NCBI RefSeq assembly: GCF_009766105.1
Contig: NZ_LMUH01000017.1
Span: forward strand, 1-64,000
Reading direction: 5' to 3'
DNA: 64,000 nucleotides
Origin: Granulicella sp. S156
GTDB lineage: Bacteria; Acidobacteriota; Terriglobia; Terriglobales; Acidobacteriaceae
The position numbers and the translations under genes were made by a program. Of the stretch, positions 44,212 through 53,898 are shown piece by piece. Below the pieces are notes generated by a model that was not told where the DNA came from, did not search any database, and saw only the letters and a list, made by a program, of their open reading frames with translations. Numbering within the stretch: position 1 is the first letter of the stretch; each line of letters opens with the position of its first letter.

Positions 44212-46380
44212 TTACAGCGTCTCCTGAATCTGAAAAGCCTCAATGCGGTTGGCAAGCTCAGCTTTCGCCGTATCCAGTGCCGCCGTACGCGTCGCCAGCT
44301 CCTTCTGGCCCGAGGCAATAGCATCCTCGGTCTTGTTCAAATCGCCGACGAAGCGATCGCGTGAGCCTTTGTCGGCGTTTTGAAGCGCTGTGATGTTCGC
44401 CCGCTGGCGCTCCTCATCGTTGTGTAGCGCCGTGAGCTTCCCATTCGTCTGGTCGACGGCCGTCTGCGTGTCGGCCACCTGGCGGCGAGCCTCCAGGATC
44501 GGCTGCAGTGCCTGTTCCAGGGCCGGATTGTGGTCGGTAGAGTTCAGGATCATGGTGAGCTGATCGTCGTCCGAGTGTGTGAGGTGATATGCGGTGTATC
44601 CCTCATGTTTGCCGCCGACATGCAGACGCACGGTCTCTCCCGGCCCTGCCTCCACGCGGAAGCGATAGACGGTCGGCGTCGTCTCCGTGGGCTTGGGATC
44701 AGAGTCCAGCGTGAAGCCTTTGACGACCGGGTGTTCCAGCACAACCGTGCGCCGGTCGGCGGCCGAGTTGTGGATGACGTAGGTGATCTCGCTGACATCA
44801 GCGCGATGAATATTCAAAACACCCTTGGAAGCACTGATACGCGTGATGTGGTTGGAGTTCAGCTGGCTCTCCGTGGTCACATGCACGGCCTGGTCGGCGG
44901 CGTAGGAGAGCAGGCGCTTCTCCCCGGCATGGATCGGGTCGAGCAGACCTTCGCCTCCGAAGTTGCCGTTCTCGACGATCGAAAAGCTGCCTCGATCGAG
45001 CGTCAGTCCGCTCGTATTGGTGATCCAGAGCGCGCGTAGCGGCTGCGAGACGTTGTTGCCATTAGAGGAAACCAGCGTGACGCGGTCGGCATCGACCTTG
45101 GCTTGCAGGATGGGCACGAGCGCAGACTCGTTCTTGCGAATCGTGATGGGTTCGCTGAGCTTGTACTCGAAGAAGTCGTCAAAGGCGGCGGCCTTGGCCT
45201 GTGGCTCGACCGAGGCTTCGGCAGCTTCTTCATACGAAGGCGGCGGTGGTGCGGGCGGAGCAGCCGCTACAGCTCCAGCCATAATGCCGCCCGCTGCCCC
45301 ACTTCCAAACCCACCAGCTATTCCCGCGGCAAGCATGGACCTTGTGGCCCTACGACCTTGCGATGGCAATGCCGTCACCTTGTCTTCTTCTATGCTGCTG
45401 TCGAAGGTCTGCGGCGTAAGCTGTGCCTCCTGCGCAATAGGGATCTCCGGACGCCGCGAGTAGATAGGATCGGACAGCGGTTGGATAAAGCTCTGCGGCG
45501 AACCTGCGATCAACGAGAGTTGCACGTTCACCCAATCGGTCCCGACGGTGTTGTCCACGACCGCCCAGCCTTGTAGGGTCGCGGTTTGCGTGGCGGCTGC
45601 GTTCGCGGAGTCCGTAAACAGGATGCGGTACGTCGACTTCCATATCGGAACTTCCGAGATGTAGCTCACATGCAGTTCGCGCGTTCCGGCGCCATGGTCG
45701 TCGAGTGTGAGGTGGCGAAGACCCTGCGAGCGATTGCCGGCGAGAAGCTCGAGATAGCGGCTGACGTCTTGATGCAGCGCCGTGTCGAGCAGGTGAACAC
45801 TGCTGGTGGAGGTTAGTTCGACCGTGCGAACTTCGCCGCTGTCGGAGACAACGGTAAGGAAGTAGTGGTCGATGGAGGGTCGCGAATCATTGTCACCCTT
45901 TTCTGGAACGCTGCGAATCTCGATCGAAAGCAGCCGGCCTGTGATGGAAGTGCCGGCGGAACTCACTGCAATGCGAGCGCCACGAATCGCCGAGTAGAAA
46001 TCGGCAGCGGTTGCGTCGGTGCCGAGCGCAAGTGGCAGGTTCTTGAGCTGCTGCTCCAAAGGCGTGGTTGAGTTATAGTCCGCGCCGGAGATGCGCCCGC
46101 CATTCAGGTCGATGGCGGTCAGCGATTGCAGCACGTCGTTGAGTTGGGTGGTGGTGAAGTTGATGGTGACCTCGGCATTGCCAGTCACGTGGCCCGTGTG
46201 CTCGAAGAACCCGACGCCGTTCTTGTACAGCGAAACATGGGTGACGGGCAGATCGATATTGTGTTCTGTAGCCGCCGAAGCTGCAGGAGGATGTGGGCTT
46301 GAGCTCTTCTGGGCGAAGACAAACGTTGAAAACAGCCCAAGTTGGAGTGCGAGGACGGTGCTAAGTGAGGACGCGCGCAT
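44212..46380 (-). CDS. DUF4139-like exported protein with coiled-coil C-terminus
   Basis: 722 residues. A signal peptide ([24 protein letters not shown]) is followed by [17 protein letters not shown] and a large domain resembling DUF4139 (mucoidy inhibitor A-like) proteins: beta-rich, with [19 protein letters not shown] and [16 protein letters not shown]. Around residues 355-385 is a Gly/Ala/Pro-rich linker ([13 protein letters not shown] then [13 protein letters not shown]). The last ~90 residues form a coiled coil rich in Gln, Ala and Asn. The function is unknown; such proteins are thought to act in the envelope. The start at 46380 (AAAGGAAACCC upstream) is preferred to 46455. Confidence 0.75.
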   Translation of the reverse strand: MRASSLSTVLALQLGLFSTFVFAQKSSSPHPPAASAATEHNIDLPVTHVSLYKNGVGFFEHTGHVTGNAEVTINFTTTQLNDVLQSLTAIDLNGGRISGADYNSTTPLEQQLKNLPLALGTDATAADFYSAIRGARIAVSSAGTSITGRLLSIEIRSVPEKGDNDSRPSIDHYFLTVVSDSGEVRTVELTSTSSVHLLDTALHQDVSRYLELLAGNRSQGLRHLTLDDHGAGTRELHVSYISEVPIWKSTYRILFTDSANAAATQTATLQGWAVVDNTVGTDWVNVQLSLIAGSPQSFIQPLSDPIYSRRPEIPIAQEAQLTPQTFDSSIEEDKVTALPSQGRRATRSMLAAGIAGGFGSGAAGGIMAGAVAAAPPAPPPPSYEEAAEASVEPQAKAAAFDDFFEYKLSEPITIRKNESALVPILQAKVDADRVTLVSSNGNNVSQPLRALWITNTSGLTLDRGSFSIVENGNFGGEGLLDPIHAGEKRLLSYAADQAVHVTTESQLNSNHITRISASKGVLNIHRADVSEITYVIHNSAADRRTVVLEHPVVKGFTLDSDPKPTETTPTVYRFRVEAGPGETVRLHVGGKHEGYTAYHLTHSDDDQLTMILNSTDHNPALEQALQPILEARRQVADTQTAVDQTNGKLTALHNDEERQRANITALQNADKGSRDRFVGDLNKTEDAIASGQKELATRTAALDTAKAELANRIEAFQIQETL

Positions 46381-46574
46381 GGGTTTCCTTTGCTGAAACA
46401 TGCTGGAGCTGAAACTCCGCTGCTGATAGAACGAGGCCTCTGGGAGATCTTGCAATAAAAATCTTCAACTCAGGAAATAGACACCGCTGGCCGAAAATCG
46501 GACCGGGATCCAGGCAAAAACCTTTGGAGGCACGACTGTGGTAGGGTAGTGAGTTTTCTGAATGGAGGGTTTTT

Positions 46575-47738
46575 GTGGCGGTATCTGGGTTGGATTTTGG
46601 ACTGAACGAAGAGCAGGTGCAACTTCGGCGTGAGGTGCGTGCGTTCGCGGAGCGCGAGATCGCGCCGCATGTCTCGGAGTGGGACGAGAAGAGCGAGTTC
46701 CCGCACGCGGTGGTGAAAAAGCTCGGTGAGATGGGCCTGATGGGCGTCATCTTCCCAGAGGAGTTCGGCGGCTCGGGCATGGGGTACGTGGAGTATGTGC
46801 TGGCGATCGAGGAGCTTTCGCGGGTCGATGGCAGCATCGGCATCATCGTGGCTTCGCACAACTCGCTATGCACCAACCACATCATGCTGGGTGGCAACGA
46901 TGAACAGCGCAAACGCTGGGTGACCAAGCTCGCCAGCGGCGAGTGGCTCGGCGCCTGGGGGCTCACCGAGCCGGGTTCAGGCTCCGATGCGGGCGGCATG
47001 CGCACGACGGCCGTCAAGGTCGATGGCGGCTGGCTGCTGAACGGTTCGAAGACCTTCATCACCAACGGCACCTACGCCGACTGCGCGCTGGTGCTCGCGA
47101 TTACCGACAAAGAGAAGGCGACGCACGGCGGCATCTCGGCGTTTCTTGTCGAGAAGGGAACCAAAGGCTTCCGTCCGGGAAAGAAAGAGAACAAGCTCGG
47201 CCTCCGCGCCAGCGACACGGCGGAGCTGATCTTCGAGAACTGCCTGATTCCCGAAGAGAACCTCGTTGGCAAGCTGGGTGAAGGCTTCAAGGATGCGATG
47301 CGTGTACTCGACGGCGGCCGCATCTCCATCGCCGCGCTCTCGCTGGGCATGGCACGTGGGGCTCTCGATGCCGCGACGAAGTATGCGCAGCAGCGCCGTC
47401 AGTTCGGCAAGGCCATCAGCGAGTTCCAGGCGATCCAGTTCAAGCTCGCGGACATGGCCACACAGCTCGACGCCGCATGGCTGTTGACCATGCGCGCCGC
47501 TCGGATCAAAGACGCCGGGCAGAAGGTAACCATGGAAGCCGCGATGGCCAAGCTCTACGCTAGTGAGGCCGCCTGCCGCATCTGCGACGAAGGCGTGCAG
47601 ATTCACGGTGGCTACGGCTTCATCAAGGACTACCCGGCAGAGAAGTTCTATCGCGACGTGAAGCTTTGCACCATTGGCGAGGGAACCAGCGAGATTCAGC
47701 GTATCGTGATCGCCCGGGAGCTCTTGAAGGGGCGGTAG
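46575..47738 (+). CDS. Acyl-CoA dehydrogenase
   Basis: A 387-residue FAD enzyme that oxidises acyl-CoA thioesters to 2-enoyl-CoA, passing electrons to ETF. The family motifs are visible: [34 protein letters not shown], the Arg-Gln-Phe-Gly segment [33 protein letters not shown] and, near the C-terminus, [47 protein letters not shown] with the catalytic Glu. The start is GTG with GGAGGG 5 nt upstream. It is divergent from the DUF4139-like gene and stands alone. Confidence 0.94.
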   Translation: MAVSGLDFGLNEEQVQLRREVRAFAEREIAPHVSEWDEKSEFPHAVVKKLGEMGLMGVIFPEEFGGSGMGYVEYVLAIEELSRVDGSIGIIVASHNSLCTNHIMLGGNDEQRKRWVTKLASGEWLGAWGLTEPGSGSDAGGMRTTAVKVDGGWLLNGSKTFITNGTYADCALVLAITDKEKATHGGISAFLVEKGTKGFRPGKKENKLGLRASDTAELIFENCLIPEENLVGKLGEGFKDAMRVLDGGRISIAALSLGMARGALDAATKYAQQRRQFGKAISEFQAIQFKLADMATQLDAAWLLTMRAARIKDAGQKVTMEAAMAKLYASEAACRICDEGVQIHGGYGFIKDYPAEKFYRDVKLCTIGEGTSEIQRIVIARELLKGR

Positions 47739-47784
47739 GCCTATTTCTTCAACGGTGTTCGGAGAAGCTGAGCCACCCCTACTT

Positions 47785-47984
47785 TGTCATCTCGACCGGA
47801 GGCGGCGTTCTTTGCCGCCGTAGTGGAGAGACCTACATGTTGCAGAGCGCGATGCAAATGTTCGTGGCGCGCTTTGCGTCAAGACCTGCAGCTTGCCTGG
47901 CGGGCAATCGTGCCTGCTCGGACAACCTGCAGGTCTCTCCGCTACGCATGACGATAAAACCATCATGCTCCGGTCGAGATGACA
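47785..47984. repeat. Dispersed repeat, copy D (200-bp composite with 40-nt core)
   Basis: Outer ends TGTCATCTCGACCGGA (47785-47800) and its exact inverse (47969-47984) enclose an inner inverted repeat (GGAGAGACCT/AGGTCTCTCC) and the 40-nt core (47841-47880), which differs from copies A and B at two positions. It fills most of the gap between the acyl-CoA dehydrogenase and coaD genes. Confidence 0.8.
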
Positions 47985-48027
47985 ATATTTGGGTAGGTTG
48001 AGATGAAAGCGGTATCCTCACTGTGCG

Positions 48028-48519
48028 ATGCACACTAAGGCAATCTATCCGGGCACCTTCGATCCTCTGACCAACGGCCACCTCGACCTGATCGCGCGCG
48101 GCGCCAAAATCGTCGACGAACTGGTTGTCGCGATCCTGCGCAACTCGGAAAAAGGGACGCCGCTCTTTACTGTTCCCGAGCGTGAAGAGATGATTCGCGA
48201 ATCCACGCTGGGCCTTGGCAATGTGTCGGTGGCTACGTTCGACGGCCTGTTGGTGGATTTTGCCCGCTCGCAGGGAGCGAAGGCCGTTCTGCGCGGCATT
48301 CGCGCCATCTCCGACTACGAGTATGAGTTCCAGATGGCCATGATGAACCGCAAGCTCGATCCCGAGTTGGAGACGCTGTTCATGATGCCTGCGGAGAAGT
48401 ACACCTATGTCAGTTCGCGGCTGATTAAGGGAGTGTTTCACCTTGGCGGAGATGTAACCTCGCTGGTGCCCCCAAACGTGGTGGAGCGTCTGAAGAGCAA
48501 AGTGCCGGGGAAGATTTAG
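48028..48519 (+). CDS. coaD: Phosphopantetheine adenylyltransferase
   Basis: Joins 4'-phosphopantetheine to ATP-derived AMP, the fourth step of coenzyme A synthesis. 163 residues. The nucleotidyltransferase signature AIYPGTFDPLTNGHLDLI contains the HxGH-like motif, and IRAISDYEYEFQMAMMNRKL and YTYVSSRLIKGVF complete the active site. The stop overlaps the GTG start of the downstream methyltransferase gene by one base, indicating coupling. Confidence 0.96.
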   Translation: MHTKAIYPGTFDPLTNGHLDLIARGAKIVDELVVAILRNSEKGTPLFTVPEREEMIRESTLGLGNVSVATFDGLLVDFARSQGAKAVLRGIRAISDYEYEFQMAMMNRKLDPELETLFMMPAEKYTYVSSRLIKGVFHLGGDVTSLVPPNVVERLKSKVPGKI

Positions 48520-49145
48520 TGACAGAGCCTCGCGAGAGCGCGCTTAGCGTTCAGGAGCAGTTCGGGCAGATCGACATCTACGTCTTCGATCAGATCCTGC
48601 GCGGCAATATCGGGCCGGGGATGCGCGTTCTGGATGCGGGGTGCGGGTACGGACGAAACCTGGTGCATCTGCTGCGGGAGGGAACTGAAGTCTTCGCGCT
48701 GGATGCAGATCCGGCGGCGGTGCAGCATGTGCGTGCGTTGGCCGCCGAGCTGGCTCCAGACCTTCCGGCTGAGAACTTCCAGGTGCGCGCGATTGAGAAG
48801 ATGAACTTCCCTGATGGGTTTGCGGATGTGGTCCTCTGCAACTCGGTGCTGCATTTCGCACGCGATGAGGAGCATTTTCTCGCCATGGTGCAGGAACTGT
48901 GGCGCGTGCTCCGCCCCGGCGGGATGCTCTTCTGCCGCCTGGGGTCCAGGATCGGTATGGACTTCGAGCGCGTGCGGCGGAATATCTATCGGATCGGAGA
49001 TGGTTCCGAGTGGTTTCTAGTGGACGAGCCGGTCCTGCTGCGAATGACCGAGCAGATGAACGGGCTCCTGGTCGATCCCCTGAAGACCACAATTGTGCAG
49101 GATTATCGCTGCATGACGACATGGGTAGTGCGGAAGAGGAGATGA
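48519..49145 (+). CDS. Class I SAM-dependent methyltransferase
   Basis: 208 residues with the SAM-binding glycine-rich motif VLDAGCGYGRNLVHLL (about 36-51), the acidic loop VFALDADPAAVQHV, and the motif FADVVLCNSVLHFARD. It transfers a methyl group from SAM to an unknown acceptor; the LWRVLRPGGMLFCRLGSR segment is the standard methyltransf_11 feature. Start GTG at 48519, overlapping the coaD stop; the next gene (aspartate aminotransferase) follows after 79 nt. Confidence 0.85.
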   Translation: MTEPRESALSVQEQFGQIDIYVFDQILRGNIGPGMRVLDAGCGYGRNLVHLLREGTEVFALDADPAAVQHVRALAAELAPDLPAENFQVRAIEKMNFPDGFADVVLCNSVLHFARDEEHFLAMVQELWRVLRPGGMLFCRLGSRIGMDFERVRRNIYRIGDGSEWFLVDEPVLLRMTEQMNGLLVDPLKTTIVQDYRCMTTWVVRKRR

Positions 49146-49224
49146 TCGCACTAGATCGTTTTTCCCGCATGCGATCAGCCAAACTAAACTTTATCTCCAC
49201 CGCTAAATCTGAAAGACTGGAAGC

Positions 49225-50421
49225 ATGAGTTCTGAACCAAGCAGGAAGGTCCTGTCTGACCGCATTGGCCGCATTGAAGTATCGGCAACGATGGCCATTA
49301 CCGCCGAAGCTCTAAAGATGAAGGCTCAGGGAATAGATCTGGCTGACTTTGGCGCAGGAGAACCGCACTTCGCCACCCCGCAGCACATCAAGGATGCCGC
49401 GATCGACGCCATCCAGAAGAATTTCACCCGCTACACCGCCGTCGCGGGCATTCCGGAGGTCCGCAAGGCCATCATTGATCGCCACGCCGCGGACTTCGGC
49501 TCCAACTACACGGTCGAAGAGTGCGTCTTCACCACAGGTGGCAAGCTGGCGCTGTTCAACGCGGTCCAGGTCCTCGTCGACCACGGGGATGAGGTCATCC
49601 TGCCGGTTCCATACTGGGTCAGCTTCAAGGACATCATCCAGTACGCAGGCGGCAAGGTCGTCTACGTAGAAAGTTCGGAGAGCGAGAACTTCCGCATCAC
49701 CGCGAAGATGATCGAAGCGGCCATTACGCCGAAGACCAAAGCCATCATCCTCAACACGCCGTCGAATCCCTCCGGTGCCGTTGTCAGCCCAGAGGACCTC
49801 GAAGCGATCGTACGGCTGGCGCACGCGCGCGGCATCTACGTGCTCCTCGACGAGTGCTACGTCTACCTGACGTTCACCGGCAAAGTAGTCAGCGGTGGCT
49901 CGTTTACGGATTGCAAGGAGCACATCGTCGTGCTGGGCTCGCTTTCGAAGACCTATGCGATGACCGGCTGGCGTGCGGGCTTTGCGCTGGGGCCGAAGCC
50001 GATCATCTCGGCCATGAGCAAACTGCAGTCGCAGAGTACGTCCAACACGGCGAGCATGGTGCAGCAGGCATCCATTGCGGCTCTCACAGCGTCGCAGGAT
50101 TGTGTCTCCGAAATGCGTGCCGATTACATCAAACTCCGCGACCGTGTGTTGGAAGGCTTCAAGACCATTCCAGGGCTCACCTGTACTGTTCCTGAAGGTG
50201 CTTTCTATGTGTATCCGAACATCAAGGCTTTCCTTGGTAAAGGAGAGGTCAAGACCGCTTCGGATCTGGCAGCGAAGTTGCTGAGCGAGGCGCACGTTGT
50301 GGTAGTCCCCGGTGAAGCGTTCGGGACGGCGGAGCATATCCGGCTCTCCTATGCTGTCTCGGCTGATGTGATCGACAAAGGTGTTCAGCGGATTCGGGAG
50401 TATCTCTCCAAGCTCCAATAA
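49225..50421 (+). CDS. Aspartate/aromatic aminotransferase family class I
   Basis: A 398-residue PLP transaminase of fold type I, the AatA/AspC-like group. It transfers amino groups between aspartate and 2-oxoglutarate or related pairs. The Schiff-base Lys lies in LGSLSKTYAMTGWRAGFALG, and ILNTPSNPSGAVVSPEDLEAIV is the PLP-phosphate and substrate region. SRKVLSDRIGRIEVSATMAIT is the expected N-terminus. The ATG follows a purine-rich AGACTGGAAGC. It ends at a GC-rich hairpin. Confidence 0.93.
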   Translation: MSSEPSRKVLSDRIGRIEVSATMAITAEALKMKAQGIDLADFGAGEPHFATPQHIKDAAIDAIQKNFTRYTAVAGIPEVRKAIIDRHAADFGSNYTVEECVFTTGGKLALFNAVQVLVDHGDEVILPVPYWVSFKDIIQYAGGKVVYVESSESENFRITAKMIEAAITPKTKAIILNTPSNPSGAVVSPEDLEAIVRLAHARGIYVLLDECYVYLTFTGKVVSGGSFTDCKEHIVVLGSLSKTYAMTGWRAGFALGPKPIISAMSKLQSQSTSNTASMVQQASIAALTASQDCVSEMRADYIKLRDRVLEGFKTIPGLTCTVPEGAFYVYPNIKAFLGKGEVKTASDLAAKLLSEAHVVVVPGEAFGTAEHIRLSYAVSADVIDKGVQRIREYLSKLQ

Positions 50422-50426
50422 AACAA

Positions 50427-50456
50427 ACGCGCGGCCTGCACCTATAGGTCGCGCGT
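50427..50456 (+). terminator. Terminator after the aspartate aminotransferase gene
   Basis: Arms ACGCGCGGCCT (50427-50437) and AGGTCGCGCGT (50446-50456) pair with one mismatch around an 8-nt loop. The hairpin lies 5 nt after the stop. Confidence 0.65.
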
Positions 50457-50477
50457 TCTGCTATGAAAAGGAACACC

Positions 50478-51626
50478 ATGTCTTCTGAGAAGTTAAAGAC
50501 TAAACCGGCGTTTGCAGCAGTAATTCTTGCGGGTGGCAGTGGAACCCGCTTCTGGCCGCGCAGCCGGCGTGCGCGTGCCAAGCAGGTGCTTCCGCTCGAT
50601 GGCGAGCGGACGATGATCCAGCAGACAGTCGCGCGCCTGGAAGACATGATGCCCGACCACGACGTTTGGGTCATCACCAACGATCTGCTCTCCGGCATCA
50701 TCACCGATCAACTTCCGGAGGTGCCAGCGTCGCGCATTCTGCGCGAGCCCGAGGCGCGCAACACAGCCCCAGCCTGCGGCCTGGCCGCATTCCTGCTGGA
50801 GCGTGAAGCGCCCGAGACGATCCTTGGCATATTTCCCTCCGACCATACGATCGGCAACGTTGCCCGCTTCCATATGATTTTGCGCGCGGGCATCAAACTC
50901 GCCTCCCACGGGCCCAATATGGTGGTCCTGGGCGTTCCGCCGACTCGTGCAGAGACCGGATACGGCTACATCGAAATGGGCGCCGCCGTTACGCCGACAA
51001 CGGTTGGTGGCGAGGCGATCCCCGTACGCCGCGTTCGCCGTTTCACGGAGAAGCCCGACGCTGCACACGCCAGGACCTTCTTACGCTCCGGCAACTACGT
51101 CTGGAATAGCGGCATGTTTCTGTGGAGTGCACGCACCCTGGCCGATGCTATCCGCGAGCATGCCCCTGCTATGGCGCCCCTGCTGGAGAAGATCGCGGCG
51201 GCCTTTGGAACGCCCGAATTTGAGCAGGTCTTTGCCGAGCTTTATCCGCAGTGCGAGTCCATCTCCATCGACTACGCGGTCCTTGAGCCGCGCTCGGCGA
51301 AGGGCGAGGTAGCGTCCGAGCTCTACTGCCTGCCCGCGGACTTTGCCTGGAACGACCTCGGTTCCTGGGCTGCACTGCATGAGTTCGTCTCTGAGAGTAA
51401 AGAGCCCAAGAACTGCAACGTCATCGAAGCCGGCCACGATGTGCAGATAGGCTCTTCCGGCTGCTATGTCTACGCTCCCAGCAAGGCTGTAGCTTTGGTA
51501 GGCGTCAAAGACCTGGTGGTTGTGGAGACCGGCGATGCGCTTCTGATCACCACGCGCGACGGATCGCAGGATGTTGGTCGCGTCGTAGCGGAACTGAAAA
51601 AAGCTGGAAGGCACGATTTGATTTAG
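50478..51626 (+). CDS. manC: Mannose-1-phosphate guanylyltransferase
   Basis: Makes GDP-mannose from GTP and mannose-1-phosphate. 382 residues: the nucleotidyltransferase signature AVILAGGSGTRFWPRSRR (about residues 15-32), a GIFPSDHTIGN loop and the ETGYGYIEMGA, RFTEKPDAAHA and YVWNSGMFLW motifs are typical. The long bifunctional ManC/AlgA isomerase domain is absent, so it is a monofunctional transferase. ATG at 50478 is preceded by AAAAGGAAC; the frame also opens at 50463. The phosphohexomutase and HAD genes follow, forming a sugar-nucleotide set. Confidence 0.93.
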   Translation: MSSEKLKTKPAFAAVILAGGSGTRFWPRSRRARAKQVLPLDGERTMIQQTVARLEDMMPDHDVWVITNDLLSGIITDQLPEVPASRILREPEARNTAPACGLAAFLLEREAPETILGIFPSDHTIGNVARFHMILRAGIKLASHGPNMVVLGVPPTRAETGYGYIEMGAAVTPTTVGGEAIPVRRVRRFTEKPDAAHARTFLRSGNYVWNSGMFLWSARTLADAIREHAPAMAPLLEKIAAAFGTPEFEQVFAELYPQCESISIDYAVLEPRSAKGEVASELYCLPADFAWNDLGSWAALHEFVSESKEPKNCNVIEAGHDVQIGSSGCYVYAPSKAVALVGVKDLVVVETGDALLITTRDGSQDVGRVVAELKKAGRHDLI

Positions 51627-51662
51627 CCAGACGCTACAGTTTGGTTTAGGAAATCTAAAAAG

Positions 51663-53105
51663 ATGAGCGATTTAAAGACAGTTGTGAAGTTCGGGACCGA
51701 TGGTTGGCGTGGCATCATCGCCGACGATTTTACGTACGAAAATGTTCGCGTAGCTTCGCGCGCGATTGCGCTCTACGTGCTGGAGCACGAAGATGCGAAG
51801 GCCGGTGTCTGCGTCGGCTACGACACGCGTTTCGGCTCGCGCTCGTTTGCGCGGGTTGTTGCGGACACCCTTGCTGCCGCCGGCGTGCCCGTGTTTCTGG
51901 CGAACAAAGTGACCCCAACGCCGGAGCTCTCCTTCGCCGTGCGCGAGCGCAAGGCCGCTGGCGGCGTCATGATTACCTCGAGCCACAATCCCGCCGAGTG
52001 GAATGGCGTGAAGTACAAGGCCAGCTACGGTGGCTCGGGCAAGCCTTCCATCATCAGCTCGATCGAAAGCTATCTGCTGCAGCCTGTGTCCCACGCCGCA
52101 GTCCCCGCAAAAATCGAAGAGGTAGACTTCGCTCCGGACTACGTTGCGGCGCTGGAGTCCTTTGTCGATCTCAAGGCCATCAAGGCCTCCGGCTATCGCT
52201 TTCTGATCGACACCATGTATGGCGCAGGCCGCGGATACATCGCCGGAATCTTCGAGCGCGCAGGCATTCCCTACGTTGAATTCCGCAACGAGCTGAACCC
52301 CGCATTTCCGGGCATCAATCCTGAGCCCATCCTGCCGCACATCGCGGCCACACAGAAGGCGGTCGTCGCAGAGAAGTGCGCGGCGGGCCTTATCACTGAT
52401 GGCGATGCTGACCGCATTGGTGCGGTCGATGAACACGGTAACGTCGTCGACGCGCACAAGATCTTCGCTGTCATCTTGCAGTGGCTGCTGGAGCGCAAGA
52501 AGTGGCCCGGCGATGTAACCCGCGCCTTCAACACGACCAAGATGCTCGACCGCATCGCAGCGAAGTACGGCCGACCGCTGCATGAGCACGGCATCGGCTT
52601 CAAGTACGTGGTTGACCTGATGCTTGAGAAAGACATCCTGATCGGCGGCGAAGAGTCCGGCGGAGTGGGCGTCTCGAAGCATCTACCCGAGCGCGATGGT
52701 TTATTGAACAGCCTGCTGCTGGCCAACGTGATGGCCGACGAGAAGAAGACCCTCGGCGAGCTTGTCGCGGCCTTGCAGCAGGAGTACGGCGAGCATCAAT
52801 ACGGACGCGTCGATATGCACATCAACGAAGAGTTGAAGCAGTCCGCAATCCGCCGGGCTCAAGCCGGAGTGACAGATGTTGCCGGCCTGAAAGTGTTGCG
52901 TGTCGAGACGCTCGACGGCATCAAGTTCTTCCTCGAGAACCCAGCTTGCACGGGCAAGCCCAACGCTGCGGAGACCTGGCTGCTCCTGCGTGCCAGCGGA
53001 ACCGAGCCGCTGCTGCGTGTCTACTGTGAAAGCTGCAGCCAGGAGAGCGTCCAGCAGGTGCTAAAGGCAGCGCAGGCGTTTGTGCTGCAGGGAGACGGGA
53101 AGTGA
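51663..53105 (+). CDS. Phosphoglucomutase/phosphomannomutase family enzyme
   Basis: Interconverts hexose 1- and 6-phosphates. 480 residues: the catalytic phosphoserine loop is ITSSHNPAEWNG (about residue 102), the Mg-binding loop DGDADRIG, the sugar loop GGEESGGVG and the phosphate loop LRASGTEPLLRVY. The presence next to manC suggests mannose 1-phosphate supply, but a glucose role is not excluded. It overlaps the next gene by 4 nt, and the 36-nt gap after manC indicates one transcript. Confidence 0.93.
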   Translation: MSDLKTVVKFGTDGWRGIIADDFTYENVRVASRAIALYVLEHEDAKAGVCVGYDTRFGSRSFARVVADTLAAAGVPVFLANKVTPTPELSFAVRERKAAGGVMITSSHNPAEWNGVKYKASYGGSGKPSIISSIESYLLQPVSHAAVPAKIEEVDFAPDYVAALESFVDLKAIKASGYRFLIDTMYGAGRGYIAGIFERAGIPYVEFRNELNPAFPGINPEPILPHIAATQKAVVAEKCAAGLITDGDADRIGAVDEHGNVVDAHKIFAVILQWLLERKKWPGDVTRAFNTTKMLDRIAAKYGRPLHEHGIGFKYVVDLMLEKDILIGGEESGGVGVSKHLPERDGLLNSLLLANVMADEKKTLGELVAALQQEYGEHQYGRVDMHINEELKQSAIRRAQAGVTDVAGLKVLRVETLDGIKFFLENPACTGKPNAAETWLLLRASGTEPLLRVYCESCSQESVQQVLKAAQAFVLQGDGK

Positions 53106-53770
53106 GCCATCAGATTTCAACCGAAGTTGCAGGCCTGCTCTTCGACAATGACGGTGTTCTCGTCAGCTCCATCGCCAGCGTGAATCGTTGCTGGAAGCTC
53201 TGGGCTGCACACTATGGCATTCCGAACGCCGATCAGGTGAAGGTTGCGCATGGCACACGCGCGACCGATATGATGCTGGCGTTGAAGCCGGACGTCGATC
53301 TGGTTGAGGGGTTGCGGCTGATCGAGGACCTGGAGATCGCCGATATCGCGGATGTAGAAGTGCTGCCCGGGGTTCGGTCGCTGTTGACCAGCCTGCCCTC
53401 CAACCGCTGGGCGATCGTCTCCTCGGCAACCCGCCGCCTGCTGGTGGCTCGGCTGGAAGCCGCGAAGCTGCCTCTTCCCAATTGGATCGTCAGCGCCAAC
53501 GATGTTGTAAACGGCAAGCCCCACCCTGAGCCCTACCTGCGCGGCGCGGAGCTCATCCACGCCGCACCGTCAGATTGCCTGGTCGTGGAAGACGCGCCGA
53601 GCGGCATACACGCCGGCAAAGCCGCAGGCTGCCGCGTTCTTGGGGTGCTTGGAACACATACCGCTGAAGAGCTCCTTGCAGCCGGAGCGGACTGGGCCGT
53701 CGCCTCGTTGGAACATGTGCAGGCGCAGGCTTCATCAAACGGACTCACACTCACCTTCGAGACGATCTAG
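53102..53770 (+). CDS. HAD-superfamily sugar-phosphate phosphatase
   Basis: 222 residues of the HAD hydrolase fold. The nucleophile motif LLFDNDGVLVSS (about residues 12-23) has DxDGV, motif II is in SSATRRLLVARLEAA, and the GKPHPEPYLRGAELIHAAP, VVEDAPSGIHAGKAAGCR stretches are motif III and IV. It resembles 2-deoxyglucose-6-phosphate or glycerol-phosphate type phosphatases. Start GTG at 53102, overlapping the mutase stop by 4 nt, so it is translated with it. Confidence 0.87.
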   Translation: MSHQISTEVAGLLFDNDGVLVSSIASVNRCWKLWAAHYGIPNADQVKVAHGTRATDMMLALKPDVDLVEGLRLIEDLEIADIADVEVLPGVRSLLTSLPSNRWAIVSSATRRLLVARLEAAKLPLPNWIVSANDVVNGKPHPEPYLRGAELIHAAPSDCLVVEDAPSGIHAGKAAGCRVLGVLGTHTAEELLAAGADWAVASLEHVQAQASSNGLTLTFETI

Positions 53771-53898
53771 TGTCCTGAGTTATTAGTTCGTTGAATAATG
53801 TTGGTCTGTTCACCACAGCGCGAAGCGCGTTCCTATCTATCTGCCCCGCCGGCTGTTTGTGGAGTGGGTATCGGCTATCATCTTGATAGGAACCAAAT

